64,000 nucleotides of DNA. Source: Streptomyces liliifuscus. GTDB taxonomy: Bacteria; Actinomycetota; Actinomycetes; Streptomycetales; Streptomycetaceae. This document shows positions 39,904 to 48,547 of the stretch, piece after piece. Location of the stretch: positions 2,604,001 to 2,668,000 of the forward strand of contig NZ_CP066831.1 of NCBI RefSeq assembly GCF_016598615.1. The letters run 5' to 3'. Each line of letters opens with the position of its first letter. The stretch's first letter is position 1. The position numbers were made by a program, and so were the translations under genes. The notes beneath the pieces were generated by a model that saw only the letters and a list, made by a program, of their open reading frames with translations, searched no databases and was not told where the DNA came from.

Positions 39904-40796
39904 GCCGGGACATCCGCCGGGACATCCTCCGAATCGGCGTGGTCGGCGGCGGCCGGATGGGCGCCGGGATCGCGGAGGTGTGTGCCAGGGCCGGCCTCGA
40001 CACCGTCGTCTGCGAGGTGGACGCCATGGCCGCCCGTGCCGCACGGGAGCGGGTGTCGGCCTCCCTCGACCGGGCGGTGCGGCGCGGGAAACTGGACCGG
40101 GACTCGGCGCGGGACGCCCTCGACCGGCTGGCCTTCACCCAGGCCCTCGAAGACCTCGCCGACCGGCAGCTCGTCGTCGAGGCGGTCGTGGAGAACGCGG
40201 ACGCCAAGACCGAGATCTTCACCGCGCTGGACAAGATCGTCGAGGATCCCGGGGCGATCCTCGCGACCAACACCTCGTCCCTCCCGATCATGCGCCTCGG
40301 CATGGCGACGGGGCGCGCCGACCGGGTCGTCGGGCTGCACTTCTTCAACCCTGTTCCCGTCCTGCCGCTGGTGGAGATCGTGGCCTCGCTCCACACGGCG
40401 CCGGGGACGGTCGCGGCCGTCGAGGACTTCGCCACCCGGGTCCTCGGCAAGACCGTGGTCCATGCACGGGACCGGGCGGGTTTCGTCGTGAACGCCCTGC
40501 TCATCCCCTATCTGCTGGCCGCGATCCGCATGGCCGAGTCCGGATTCGCCACGGCCACCGACATCGACGCGGGTATGGAACTCGGCTGCGCCCACCCCAT
40601 GGGACCGCTGAGGCTGGCGGACCTGATCGGCCTCGACACCGTCGCCTCGATCGCGGAATCCCTCTACGACGAGTTCAGGGAACCGCTCCACGCCCCTCCC
40701 CCGCTGCTCCAACGGATGGTGGAGGCAGGGCTGTTGGGCCGTAAGACGGGCCGCGGGTTCCATGTGTACGACGCCGTCCGGCAGTCAGACATTTGA
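39900..40796 (+). CDS. 3-hydroxybutyryl-CoA (3-hydroxyacyl-CoA) dehydrogenase
   Basis: A 298-residue NAD(P)-dependent dehydrogenase (EC 1.1.1.157 or 1.1.1.35). The Rossmann motif GGGRMGAGIAEVCARAG is near residue 16, the catalytic TNTSSLPIM, GLHFFNPVPVLPLVEIV (catalytic His) and the C-terminal AGLLGRKTGRGFHVYD are intact. The overlap with aceB (ATGA) indicates co-transcription, linking oxidation of C4 acyl-CoA with the glyoxylate shunt. Confidence 0.93.
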   Translation: MSRDIRRDILRIGVVGGGRMGAGIAEVCARAGLDTVVCEVDAMAARAARERVSASLDRAVRRGKLDRDSARDALDRLAFTQALEDLADRQLVVEAVVENADAKTEIFTALDKIVEDPGAILATNTSSLPIMRLGMATGRADRVVGLHFFNPVPVLPLVEIVASLHTAPGTVAAVEDFATRVLGKTVVHARDRAGFVVNALLIPYLLAAIRMAESGFATATDIDAGMELGCAHPMGPLRLADLIGLDTVASIAESLYDEFREPLHAPPPLLQRMVEAGLLGRKTGRGFHVYDAVRQSDI

Positions 40797-40819
40797 CGGC
40801 AGGGCCTAAGCTGACCTGT

Positions 40820-41022
40820 GCAGCTGGTTCGCCCCGTCCGCCAGGCGGGATGCGTCGCAAGAGGGAACCCGGTGGGAATCCGGGACTGCCCCGCAGCGGT
40901 GAGTGGGAACGACGCCGTCATACGCACTGGGCCCCGAGAAGCGGGACCTGGGAAGCGACGGCCAGTAGGTGTCCTCCGTACGGAGGGCGTGCCCGCGAGT
41001 CCGAAGACCTGCCATCTGCCCG
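40820..41022 (+). promoter_or_regulatory. Cobalamin riboswitch controlling metE
   Basis: The leader contains the standard elements of the AdoCbl aptamer: GGGAACCCGGTGGGAATCCGGGACTGCCCCGCA (the conserved P4-L5 region, 40863-40896), then GGGAAGCGACGGCC (P7 region) and the B12 box GAGTCCGAAGACCTGCCAT (40996-41014). About 170 nt of expression platform separates it from the metE start; no unambiguous terminator is seen, so translation control by masking the GAAGGAG site is possible. Cobalamin should switch off metE. Confidence 0.9.
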
Positions 41023-41194
41023 TGCGCGACCGATCGCGTACGGACAATCCCGGTGACCTCGTGGGCGGGTCAGGCGTACATGTCCGGCGGACGACCGCGC
41101 ATGCCGCGCGAGGTGCCTCTGCCGGATTCGTCACCCCTTCGCGCCCACGTCCCGTCCCGGGATCTCAGGGAGACATCTCGCGAAGGAGAGTTCC

Positions 41195-43516
41195 GTGACA
41201 TCGAAGTCCGCAGCCGCGGCGGCCCGGGCCACCGTGTACGGCTACCCCCGTCAGGGCAGGGGCCGGGAACTGAAGAAGGCGATCGAGGGGTACTGGAAGG
41301 GCCGCGTCGACGCCGACGCCCTCCGGGCCACCGCCGCCGAACTGCGCCGCACCAACTGGCGGCAGCTGGCCGGGGCCGGCATCCACGAAGTGCCGACCGG
41401 CGACTTCTCGTACTACGACCATGTCCTGGACACCAGCGTCATGGTCGGCGCGATCCCCGCCCGCCACCGCGCCGCGGTCGAGGCCGACGCGCTCGACGGC
41501 TACTTCGCGATGGCCCGCGGCACCCAGGACGTGGCGCCGCTGGAGATGACGAAGTGGTTCGACACCAACTACCACTACCTCGTCCCGGAGTTGGGCCCGG
41601 ACACCGTCTTCACCGCCGACTCCGCCAAGCAGGTCGCCGAGCTCCGCGAAGCCCTCGCGCTCGGCCTCACCGCCCGCCCGGTCCTCGTCGGACCCGTCAC
41701 CTATCTCCTGCTCGCCAAGCCCGCGCCCGGTGTGGCCGCGGACTTCGACCCGCTGACCCTGCTGGACCGGCTGCTGCCGGTGTACGCCGAGGTCCTCTCC
41801 GATCTGCGGGCGGCGGGCGCGGAGTGGGTGCAGCTCGACGAACCGGCCCTGGTCCAGGACCGTACGCCCGCCGAACTCAACGCGGCCACGCGCGCCTACC
41901 GCGACCTCGGCACACTCACCGACCGTCCGAAGCTGCTGGTCGCCTCTTACTTCGACCGGCTCGGCGACGCCCTGCCGGTGCTGGCCAAGGCCCCGGTCGA
42001 CGGCCTCGCCCTCGACTTCACCGAGGCCGCCGCGGCCAACCTGGACGCGCTCGCCGCCGTCGGCGGGCTGCCCGGCAAGCGCCTGGTCGCGGGCGTGGTC
42101 AACGGCCGCAACATCTGGGTCAACGACCTCACCAAGTCCCTGGCCACGCTCGGCACCCTGCTGGGGCTGGCCGACCGGGTCGACGTGGCCGCGTCCTGCT
42201 CACTGCTCCACGTGCCCCTCGACGCCACCGCCGAACGGGACATCGAGCCGCAGATCCTGCGCTGGCTCGCCTTCGCCCGGCAGAAGACGGCCGAGGTCGT
42301 CACCCTCGCCAAGGGGCTCGCCCAGGGGACGGGCACGATCACCGGCGAACTCGCCGCCAACCGGGCCGCCCTGGCCTCCCGCGCCAACTCGCCCATCACC
42401 CGTGACCCGGCCGTGCGGGCTCGGGTCGGCGCGGTGACGGACGCCGACGCCCACCGCTCCCAGCCGTACGGCGAACGCGCCGCCGCGCAGCGGGCCCACC
42501 TCGGTCTGCCGCTGCTGCCGACCACCACCATCGGCTCCTTCCCGCAGACCGCCGAACTGCGCGTCGCGCGGGCCGACCTGCGGGCCGGGCGCATCGACAC
42601 GGCCGGCTACGAGGAGCGCATCAAGGCCGAGATCCAGGAGGTGATCTCGTTCCAGGAGAAGACCGGCCTGGACGTCCTCGTGCACGGCGAGGCCGAACGC
42701 AACGACATGGTCCAGTACTTCGCCGAGCAGCTCACCGGCTACCTCGCCACACAGCACGGCTGGGTGCAGTCGTACGGCACCCGTTACGTCCGTCCGCCGA
42801 TCCTGGCCGGCGACATCTCCCGCCCCGAGCCGATGACCGTGCGCTGGACGACGTACGCCCAGTCCCTGACCCGGCGCCCCGTCAAGGGCATGCTCACGGG
42901 GCCGGTCACCATGCTCGCCTGGTCCTTCGTCCGCGACGACCAGCCCCTCGGCGACACCGCCCGCCAGGTCGCCCTCGCCCTGCGCGACGAGGTCAACGAC
43001 CTTGAGACGGCCGGGACTTCGGTCATCCAGGTCGACGAACCCGCGCTGCGCGAGACCCTGCCGCTGCGTGCCGCCGACCGCCCCCGCTATCTGGCGTGGG
43101 CCACCGAGGCGTTCCGGCTCACGACCGCCGGAGTCCGGCCGGACACCCAGATCCACACCCATATGTGCTACGCCGAGTTCGGCGACATCGTCCAGGCGAT
43201 CGACGATCTCGACGCGGACGTCATCAGCCTGGAGGCCGCCCGTTCCCACATGCAGGTCGCCCGCGAACTGGCCGCGCACGGCTATCCGCGCGAGGCCGGG
43301 CCCGGCGTCTACGACATCCACTCGCCTCGCGTGCCCAGCACGGACGAGGCAGCCGCCCTGCTGCGCAAGGGACTTGAGGCCATTCCGGCCGAACGGCTCT
43401 GGGTCAACCCCGACTGCGGCCTGAAGACCCGCGGCTGGCCCGAGACCCGGGCGTCCCTGGACAACCTGGTCGCGGCGGCCCAGGCGGTACGCGCCGAACT
43501 GCCCACCGCCGACTGA
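41195..43516 (+). CDS. metE: Cobalamin-independent methionine synthase
   Basis: A 773-residue enzyme (EC 2.1.1.14) that methylates homocysteine using 5-methyltetrahydrofolate polyglutamate, with no B12. Zinc-site motifs are HTHMCYAEF and PDCGLKTRGW near the C-terminus. GTG 41195 follows GAAGGAGAG. The N-terminal half (inactive barrel) and C-terminal catalytic barrel are both complete. The cobalamin riboswitch upstream would turn it off when B12 allows MetH to work. Its neighbour mutAB needs B12, so both ends of the cobalamin economy are close together. Confidence 0.97.
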   Translation: MTSKSAAAAARATVYGYPRQGRGRELKKAIEGYWKGRVDADALRATAAELRRTNWRQLAGAGIHEVPTGDFSYYDHVLDTSVMVGAIPARHRAAVEADALDGYFAMARGTQDVAPLEMTKWFDTNYHYLVPELGPDTVFTADSAKQVAELREALALGLTARPVLVGPVTYLLLAKPAPGVAADFDPLTLLDRLLPVYAEVLSDLRAAGAEWVQLDEPALVQDRTPAELNAATRAYRDLGTLTDRPKLLVASYFDRLGDALPVLAKAPVDGLALDFTEAAAANLDALAAVGGLPGKRLVAGVVNGRNIWVNDLTKSLATLGTLLGLADRVDVAASCSLLHVPLDATAERDIEPQILRWLAFARQKTAEVVTLAKGLAQGTGTITGELAANRAALASRANSPITRDPAVRARVGAVTDADAHRSQPYGERAAAQRAHLGLPLLPTTTIGSFPQTAELRVARADLRAGRIDTAGYEERIKAEIQEVISFQEKTGLDVLVHGEAERNDMVQYFAEQLTGYLATQHGWVQSYGTRYVRPPILAGDISRPEPMTVRWTTYAQSLTRRPVKGMLTGPVTMLAWSFVRDDQPLGDTARQVALALRDEVNDLETAGTSVIQVDEPALRETLPLRAADRPRYLAWATEAFRLTTAGVRPDTQIHTHMCYAEFGDIVQAIDDLDADVISLEAARSHMQVARELAAHGYPREAGPGVYDIHSPRVPSTDEAAALLRKGLEAIPAERLWVNPDCGLKTRGWPETRASLDNLVAAAQAVRAELPTAD

Positions 43517-43529
43517 TCCGACCGACCGA

Positions 43530-43591
43530 CTGATCCGATCCGGCTGATGCGACCCACCGGCTGATCCGATCCGGCTGATGCGATCCAACCG
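43530..43591 (+). repeat. Two direct repeats (31/32 bp) after metE
   Basis: Two near-identical copies beginning CTGATCCGATCCGGCTGATG at 43530 and 43561, with shorter GACCGACC repeats before them. They occupy the space between the metE stop and the terminator. Confidence 0.8.
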
Positions 43592-43616
43592 GCCGGGGAC
43601 ATTCGTGTCCCCGGCC
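43591..43616. terminator. Hairpin between convergent metE and beta-lactamase genes
   Basis: GGCCGGGGAC and GTCCCCGGCC form a perfect 10-bp stem with a 6-nt ATTCGT loop. Confidence 0.85.
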
Positions 43617-43639
43617 GTCACGTCGGAGGATCTGCCCCG

Positions 43640-44659
43640 TCAGGTGAGTTCCGCCGCCACCAACCCGGCCGCCCTGGCGACCAGCGGGTTTTCCTGGGGC
43701 CCGTCGGCGGCGTGCTTGGTCGACAGGACGGACAGCACCAGGGGCGGCCGCCCGGGAGGCCATACGACGCCCACGTCGTTGGCGACCCCGTACGACGAGC
43801 CGCCCCCGGTCTTGTCCGCGAGGATCCAGTCGCCGGGCAGGCCGGCGCGGAAGCGCTCGGTGTTGGTGGTGTTGGCGATCAGCCACCCGGTCAGCCGTTC
43901 GCGGTCCTCGGCCGTGAGCGCCCTGCCGATCACGAGCCGCGCGCTGGTCCGCCCGATGGCGCGCGGGCTGGTGGTGTCGGTCCGCCGCCACGGTTCCGCC
44001 GAGTTCAGCTCGGGCTCCCACCGGTCGAGCCGGGTGATCCTGTCCCCGGTCGAGCGACTGAACCGGGTGATCGCGGTCGGTCCGCCCAGCTCGCGCAGGA
44101 GGAGGTTCGCGGCGCCGTTGTCGCTCTGCGAGACGGCGGCGGAGCACAGCTCCTCGACCGTCATGCCGTTCGCCACGTTCTCGTCCGTGCCCGTGATCGG
44201 GGCGTAGCCCGAGGCCGTGACGTACTTCTTGGTGTACCGGATGCGCCGGGCCAGGAACTCGCCGTCGCGGTCGAGGTCCCTCAGGACGGCCGCGGCGGTG
44301 AGTGTCTTGAACACCGAGCACATCGGGAAGCGTTCGTCGGCGCGGTAGGCCACGGTCCGGCCCGTGGCCGTGTCGTGGGCGAAGATCCCGAGGCGCGCGG
44401 CGTACTCCCGCTCCAGGTCGGCCAGTTGTCCGGCGAGGCTCTCCCCGTCGGGGGTCGAGGCCTGCGCCGCCGTCGAGGCGGTGACCGCCAGCGCCGCTCC
44501 GGCGCCCAGGGCCAGTGCCGTGCGACGGCTCGGACGCGAGCTGAAGCGGGCGGCGCGGGAGCCGGGACCGAAACCGGAACTGAAACCGGTGCTGGAACTG
44601 AAACCGGTGCTGGAACTGGAACTCGTGCTGGGACCGGAGCGGGATCCTGTGGTGTCCAA
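43640..44659 (-). CDS. Class A beta-lactamase, Tat-exported
   Basis: A serine beta-lactamase (EC 3.5.2.6) with all class A motifs: S-x-x-K as CSVFK, S-D-N as QSDNGA, E166 region as WEPELN, and K-T-G as ADKTGGG. Ahead of the mature domain is a Tat signal (SRPSRRTALALGAGAALAVTA) preceded by a Ser/Gly/Thr-rich stretch encoded by an 18-bp tandem repeat. I propose TTG 44659 (339 residues), which follows AGGAAG; TTG 44707 would give 355. The true start may be nearer the Arg pair. Many Streptomyces carry such genes; substrate spectrum is not predictable. A TetR gene is upstream on the same strand. Confidence 0.92.
   Translation of the reverse strand: MDTTGSRSGPSTSSSSSTGFSSSTGFSSGFGPGSRAARFSSRPSRRTALALGAGAALAVTASTAAQASTPDGESLAGQLADLEREYAARLGIFAHDTATGRTVAYRADERFPMCSVFKTLTAAAVLRDLDRDGEFLARRIRYTKKYVTASGYAPITGTDENVANGMTVEELCSAAVSQSDNGAANLLLRELGGPTAITRFSRSTGDRITRLDRWEPELNSAEPWRRTDTTSPRAIGRTSARLVIGRALTAEDRERLTGWLIANTTNTERFRAGLPGDWILADKTGGGSSYGVANDVGVVWPPGRPPLVLSVLSTKHAADGPQENPLVARAAGLVAAELT
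44577..44630 (-). repeat. 18-bp tandem repeat in the beta-lactamase leader
   Basis: Two exact 18-bp units (44577-44594, 44595-44612) and one degenerate copy (44613-44630). They encode SST-GF-S repeats ahead of the Tat signal, and probably vary in number among strains. Confidence 0.8.
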
Positions 44660-44771
44660 GGCCGTACTTCCTGTTCGTGCGGGCGTGACGTTCCTTCCGA
44701 TGATCAAGACGCCACGACACGACGAACCGGTTGCCTAGAGCCCCATACGCCACGTACGCCCCATACGCGCT

Positions 44772-45425
44772 CTACGCGTCGGCGGCGTCTGCAGCCTCCG
44801 CCCGCGCCTCCGACGCCACGCCCTCGACGACCGCGGCCGCCTCCTTCTCCGGTACGCCCGCCGCGACCAGCGTGGCGACGGCGGTCTGCGTGCCGTCGTC
44901 CTCCCACGTGCCCGCGTTGACGCTTTCGAGCAGGGAGATGGTCAGGGCCTCCAGTGCGGAGCTGAGGACCACGGCCGGCAGGTGGTCGTGGAACACACCC
45001 GCGTGCTGCCCCCGCTCAAGGACGGCCGTCGCCTCGTCGCGGGCCGGGGCCAGCACCTCGGACACCCGCTCCATGCCCAGATCCTGGCGGGCGAGTGCCA
45101 GGAGCAGCCGGTAGCGGTCTCCCACCGACCAGATCGACAGGACGAACCGCGCGAGGGCGCGCTCGGGCGCCTCCACCCCGTCCGGCTTACGGGCCACGAC
45201 GCCTCGCAGGGCCTCGGACGCCTCCTCGGCGAGAGCGTCCAGCAGGGCGGCCCGCCCCGGAAAGTGCCCGAAGAGCGTACGGCGGACGACGCCGGCCGCC
45301 CTCGCGATCTCCTCCAGGGTGACATCGGGGTTCCGCCCGAGCTCCTGTCGGGCGGTGGCGAGGATGCGGGCCCGGTTGGAACGCGAATTGCTTCGCAACG
45401 GCTCACGGACCACGGGCTTGGGCAC
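44772..45425 (-). CDS. TetR-family regulator (paralogue of the 54.2-kb regulator)
   Basis: A 217-residue regulator. N-terminal helix-turn-helix: RARILATARQELGRNPDVTLEEIARAAGVVRRTLFGHFPGRAALLDAL. The ligand domain shares many words with the TetR protein at 54182-54847 (LARQDLG, RGQxxGVF, SVNxGxWxDDGTxxAxxTLxAAG), so they are paralogues. I start at GTG 45425 (AAGGAC upstream); the longer frame begins at 45476. Its targets are not evident; it is not divergent from any close gene. Confidence 0.9.
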   Translation of the reverse strand: MPKPVVREPLRSNSRSNRARILATARQELGRNPDVTLEEIARAAGVVRRTLFGHFPGRAALLDALAEEASEALRGVVARKPDGVEAPERALARFVLSIWSVGDRYRLLLALARQDLGMERVSEVLAPARDEATAVLERGQHAGVFHDHLPAVVLSSALEALTISLLESVNAGTWEDDGTQTAVATLVAAGVPEKEAAAVVEGVASEARAEAADAADA

Positions 45426-45516
45426 GGCACGTCCTTGCGGGTGCAGGGGGCGGGAAGGGCTCTTCAATTCTCCCACGGTGGCGGGCCACGGCTCCTGGGC
45501 CGCCCGGAGCCGTTCG

Positions 45517-46152
45517 TCAGCCGAGGTCGGGGAGTGGCCGCCGGGCGACGTCGTGGGCGTCGTCGGCCGGGACGCCCAGCATGCGCAGGACCATCTCGGC
45601 CAGGTTCACGGCGGCCTCGTCGCCGTCCATGTCCGGGCGGGTGAACCTCAGCTCCACCAGGGACAGCAGGGTCCCGCCCAGCGCGGACAGCGCGACGGTC
45701 GGATCGACGGGGGAGAAACGCCCGGAGGCGACGCCGATCTCCAGGTCGCGCAGGGCGCGGGGAGCGAGGCCGCGGTCGGAGTGGAGGTGCTCCATGCCCC
45801 GGCGGCGCAGGACCTGCATCAGCTCCGGATGCGAGTCGGCCATCCTGGCGCTGAGCCTGAAACCCGCCGCCACGAGTTCCGCCGGGTCGTCGATCCCGCT
45901 CAGCCGCTCGTCGAAGGTCTGGCCGAACTCCTCCAGCGCGTCCACGACGGCCGCGTCGAACAGCTCCGCCTTCGAGGCGAAGTGGTTGTAGAAGGAGCCG
46001 AAGCCCACGTCCGCGCGCTCCGCGATCGCCTGGATGCTCACGCCGGTGTCACCGTTCTCGGCGAGGATCTGCCGGGCCGCGCGCACGAGCGCCTGACGCG
46101 TCTCGGCTCGACGCCGTTCGAACCGGTTGCCGGGCGGGGCTTTCGTAGGCAT
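45517..46152 (-). CDS. TetR-family repressor of the aromatic catabolic operon
   Basis: A 211-residue TetR protein. Helix-turn-helix: TRQALVRAARQILAENGDTGVSIQAIAERADVGFGSFYNHFASKAELFDAAV. The C-terminal domain is long and helical with no recognised ligand signature. It is divergent from the dioxygenase operon with 136 bp between starts, in which two TGATGA-type palindromes lie, one overlapping the -10 region. It most likely represses the operon and releases on an aromatic inducer. Confidence 0.9.
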   Translation of the reverse strand: MPTKAPPGNRFERRRAETRQALVRAARQILAENGDTGVSIQAIAERADVGFGSFYNHFASKAELFDAAVVDALEEFGQTFDERLSGIDDPAELVAAGFRLSARMADSHPELMQVLRRRGMEHLHSDRGLAPRALRDLEIGVASGRFSPVDPTVALSALGGTLLSLVELRFTRPDMDGDEAAVNLAEMVLRMLGVPADDAHDVARRPLPDLG

Positions 46153-46192
46153 GCGCAGAGTCTAGTCACGGCCCGGACGCCAATCACAGTTC

Positions 46193-46206
46193 TGATGAAT
46201 CCATCA
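46193..46206. promoter_or_regulatory. TGATG-N4-CATCA palindrome near the TetR promoter
   Basis: TGATGAATCCATCA, closest to the TetR gene start (46152), so it may allow autoregulation. Related to the perfect site at 46248-46261. Confidence 0.6.
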
Positions 46207-46247
46207 ATTAACACTCCGGACCCCTTGACGGGAGACATTGTCAAACT

Positions 46248-46261
46248 TGATGATTTCATCA
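46248..46261. promoter_or_regulatory. TGATGA-TT-TCATCA palindrome at the dioxygenase promoter
   Basis: A perfect 6-bp inverted repeat. TTGACG (46225-46230) is 17 bp to its left, a -35 hexamer, and the palindrome covers the -10 position, so bound TetR would block RNA polymerase. A further TTGAC-N10-GTCAA repeat overlaps the -35. Confidence 0.65.
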
Positions 46262-46288
46262 TTACGGCGATGTTGCTTGGAGAAGACG

Positions 46289-47416
46289 ATGACCAGGACA
46301 GCCCACCAGGACCTCCACAGCGAGCAGGGCGCCCTGCGGGGCGAGCACCCCGGACGCTCCCGAAACCCCGTGATCAAGGTGGCCGACCTGGCCTGGCTGG
46401 AGTTCGAGAAGCCCGATCTGGACCGCGCGGAGATCTTCGCCCGCGACTTCGGTTTCAGTGTCGCCGCCCGCACCGAGCACGAGCTGTGGCTGCGCGGCAC
46501 CCTCGCCGGCTCGCCCTGCATGGTGATCCGCGAGGGGCGTACGTCCCGCTTCGTCGGACCGGCGTTCCGCGCGGCCGAGCGGGCCGATCTCGACCGGCTG
46601 GCCCGCGCCACCGGCTCCGACGTACGGGACCTCGACGGAACGGGCGCCCCCGGCGGCGGCAGGGCCGTGGACCTCCTCGACCCCTCGGGCTTCCCGGTGC
46701 GCGTGGTGCACTGCGGCGAGGACCTGCCGGCGCTGCCCGAACAACGGCCGCTGCTCCTCAACTTCGGCGCCGATCACCGTCGTACGAACGCCACGCAGCG
46801 CCCGCCCCGTGAGCCGTCCCGTATCCAGCGCCTGGGCCATGTGGTCCTGGAGACAAGGGTGTTCGGCCGCGCACTGGACTGGTATCTCGACACGCTGGGC
46901 ATGATCGTCAGCGACTTCCTCTTCCTGGACGGGCAGCGCGAGCGCGGCCCGACGATGGCGTTCATCCGCTGTGACCGGGGCGCTCTGGCCGTCGACCACC
47001 ACACCCTGGCCATGCATCTGGGCCCCGGCAACGGCTATGTGCACTCCGCCTACCAGGTCACCGACCTGGACTCGATCGCCGCGGGCGGGGAGTACCTCAA
47101 CGAGCGCGGATACAAGCGCAGTTGGGGCATCGGGCGACACATCCAGGGCAGCCAGCTCTTCGACTACTGGCGCGACCCCGACCGCTTCATGCTGGAGCAC
47201 TTCGCCGACGGCGACCTGTTCTCCCGCGACCTCGAACCCGGCTGGGCACCCATGTCGACGAGCGGCCTCGCCCAGTGGGGCCCGCCGGCCACCCGCGACT
47301 TCCTCGGCGCGAACCCCTCCCCCGCCCGGGTCCGCGATGTCATCCAGGCCCTGCGCGGCGACAACGAACTGGACCCGGCACGACTGCTGGGCCTGCTGAA
47401 AGCCGTGAACACCTGA
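46289..47416 (+). CDS. VOC-family extradiol dioxygenase (catechol 2,3-dioxygenase-like)
   Basis: A 375-residue two-domain vicinal-oxygen-chelate protein. The catalytic half starts at RIQRLGHVVLETRV; the Fe(II) ligands are seen as H in LGHVVLE, H in GNGYVHSAYQV and E in FMLEHFADGD. This predicts cleavage of a catechol-type ring with O2. Beyond domain two a tail (GPPATRDFLGANPSP...) lacks similarity. ATG 46289 follows GGAGAAG. First gene of the operon; the FAH-type hydrolase, FAD monooxygenase and acetoacetyl-CoA synthetase follow. The exact substrate is not known. Confidence 0.82.
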   Translation: MTRTAHQDLHSEQGALRGEHPGRSRNPVIKVADLAWLEFEKPDLDRAEIFARDFGFSVAARTEHELWLRGTLAGSPCMVIREGRTSRFVGPAFRAAERADLDRLARATGSDVRDLDGTGAPGGGRAVDLLDPSGFPVRVVHCGEDLPALPEQRPLLLNFGADHRRTNATQRPPREPSRIQRLGHVVLETRVFGRALDWYLDTLGMIVSDFLFLDGQRERGPTMAFIRCDRGALAVDHHTLAMHLGPGNGYVHSAYQVTDLDSIAAGGEYLNERGYKRSWGIGRHIQGSQLFDYWRDPDRFMLEHFADGDLFSRDLEPGWAPMSTSGLAQWGPPATRDFLGANPSPARVRDVIQALRGDNELDPARLLGLLKAVNT

Positions 47417-47507
47417 TTCCCCCGCCCCGACCTGACCTCCTGGTTCCTGTTCCTTGCTCCCCCGATCCCATGCCCCCTCCCCCCAACCCCCTGATGAAGG
47501 CAATGAC

Positions 47508-48458
47508 ATGAGCACCAACATCCTGCGCACCGCCGACGGCTGGTGGGTGGTGCGCGACTCGCGCGCCGTCCGCATCGAGACCAAGGCCGTCACCACCGCC
47601 GAACTGCTGGCCGACCTCGCCGCGGTCCGGGAGACCGTCAGGGAAGCCGCCGCCTCCGACGACACCGGCACGGCCGTCGCCGACCTGGTGGCCCTCTCCC
47701 CGGTCACCACGCCCTGCCGGGTGGTCGCCCAGATGGTCAACTACCGGAGCCACGCCCGGGATTCGGGCTTCACCGGTGACATCCCGCCCACCTTCTTCCG
47801 CAAGGCGTCCGGCTCGGTGAGCGGCCCCGGTGAGGCGATCGTCCGCCCGTCGCACGTGAAGTTCCTGGACTACGAGATCGAGCTCGGTCTGGTGATGGGC
47901 GCACCCCTGCCGGTGGGCACCGTCGTCACGGAGCAGGACCTGCCCTCGTACGTCGCCGGGCTCGTGCTCACCAACGACGTCAGCGCCCGCGACGTACAGC
48001 TGACCAAGACGCAGTTCTACGAGAGCAAGTCGTACCCGACCTTCACGCCGACCGGGCCCTATCTCTGTCTGCTGGAGCCGGAGGAGTTCGCCCATCTCCT
48101 CGATCTGCGGCTGAGGTTGTCGGTCAACGGGGACCTGCGCCAGGACCGCACCCTGGCCGACATGATCGTCCGCCCGGCACAGGCGCTGACCCTGCTCGCG
48201 CGCTTCCAGACCCTGGACCCCGGCGACCTGCTGCTCACCGGCACCCCCGGTGGCACCGCCCTCAAGGCACCGCCCAAGGCCGTCGAGAAGGTCGGGGCGC
48301 TCCTGCCGCCCGCCGTGAAGTGGAAGGCGTTCTTCAGGAGCCAGGCCCGCAATCCGCACTACCTGCACGACGGCGACTTGATCACCGCGACGATCGCCAC
48401 GCCGGACGGGCGGATCGACCTCGGCGAACAGCGAACCCCCGTGACCGACGCGCCATGA
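47508..48458 (+). CDS. Fumarylacetoacetate hydrolase-family protein
   Basis: A 316-residue FAH-superfamily enzyme. The metal site D-x-E-x-E is DYEIELGLVMG, followed by AGLVLTNDVSARDVQ and, near the end, LLTGTPGGTALKAPP. Members hydrolyse or isomerise ring-cleavage products (fumarylacetoacetate, 2-hydroxyhepta-2,4-diene-1,7-dioate, oxaloacetate). ATG 47508 has GAAGG 7 bp upstream. Its last codons and stop fall in a 14-bp tandem repeat. The downstream genes suggest it makes a product that ends as an acetoacetate-like acid. Confidence 0.85.
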   Translation: MSTNILRTADGWWVVRDSRAVRIETKAVTTAELLADLAAVRETVREAAASDDTGTAVADLVALSPVTTPCRVVAQMVNYRSHARDSGFTGDIPPTFFRKASGSVSGPGEAIVRPSHVKFLDYEIELGLVMGAPLPVGTVVTEQDLPSYVAGLVLTNDVSARDVQLTKTQFYESKSYPTFTPTGPYLCLLEPEEFAHLLDLRLRLSVNGDLRQDRTLADMIVRPAQALTLLARFQTLDPGDLLLTGTPGGTALKAPPKAVEKVGALLPPAVKWKAFFRSQARNPHYLHDGDLITATIATPDGRIDLGEQRTPVTDAP

Positions 48459-48525
48459 CCCACGCGCAGTGACCCACGCGCCATGACCCACGCGCGGTGA
48501 ACGACGAGCAGTGACCGACGCGAAC
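48442..48525 (+). repeat. Six tandem copies of a 14-bp repeat across the FAH stop codon
   Basis: Units start at 48442, 48456, 48470, 48484, 48498 and 48512, each beginning TGA(C/A)C and containing ACGCGC. The second unit begins with the TGA stop of the FAH gene. Confidence 0.85.
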
Positions 48526-48547
48526 CGAGAGCAGAAGTGAGCCGCAC

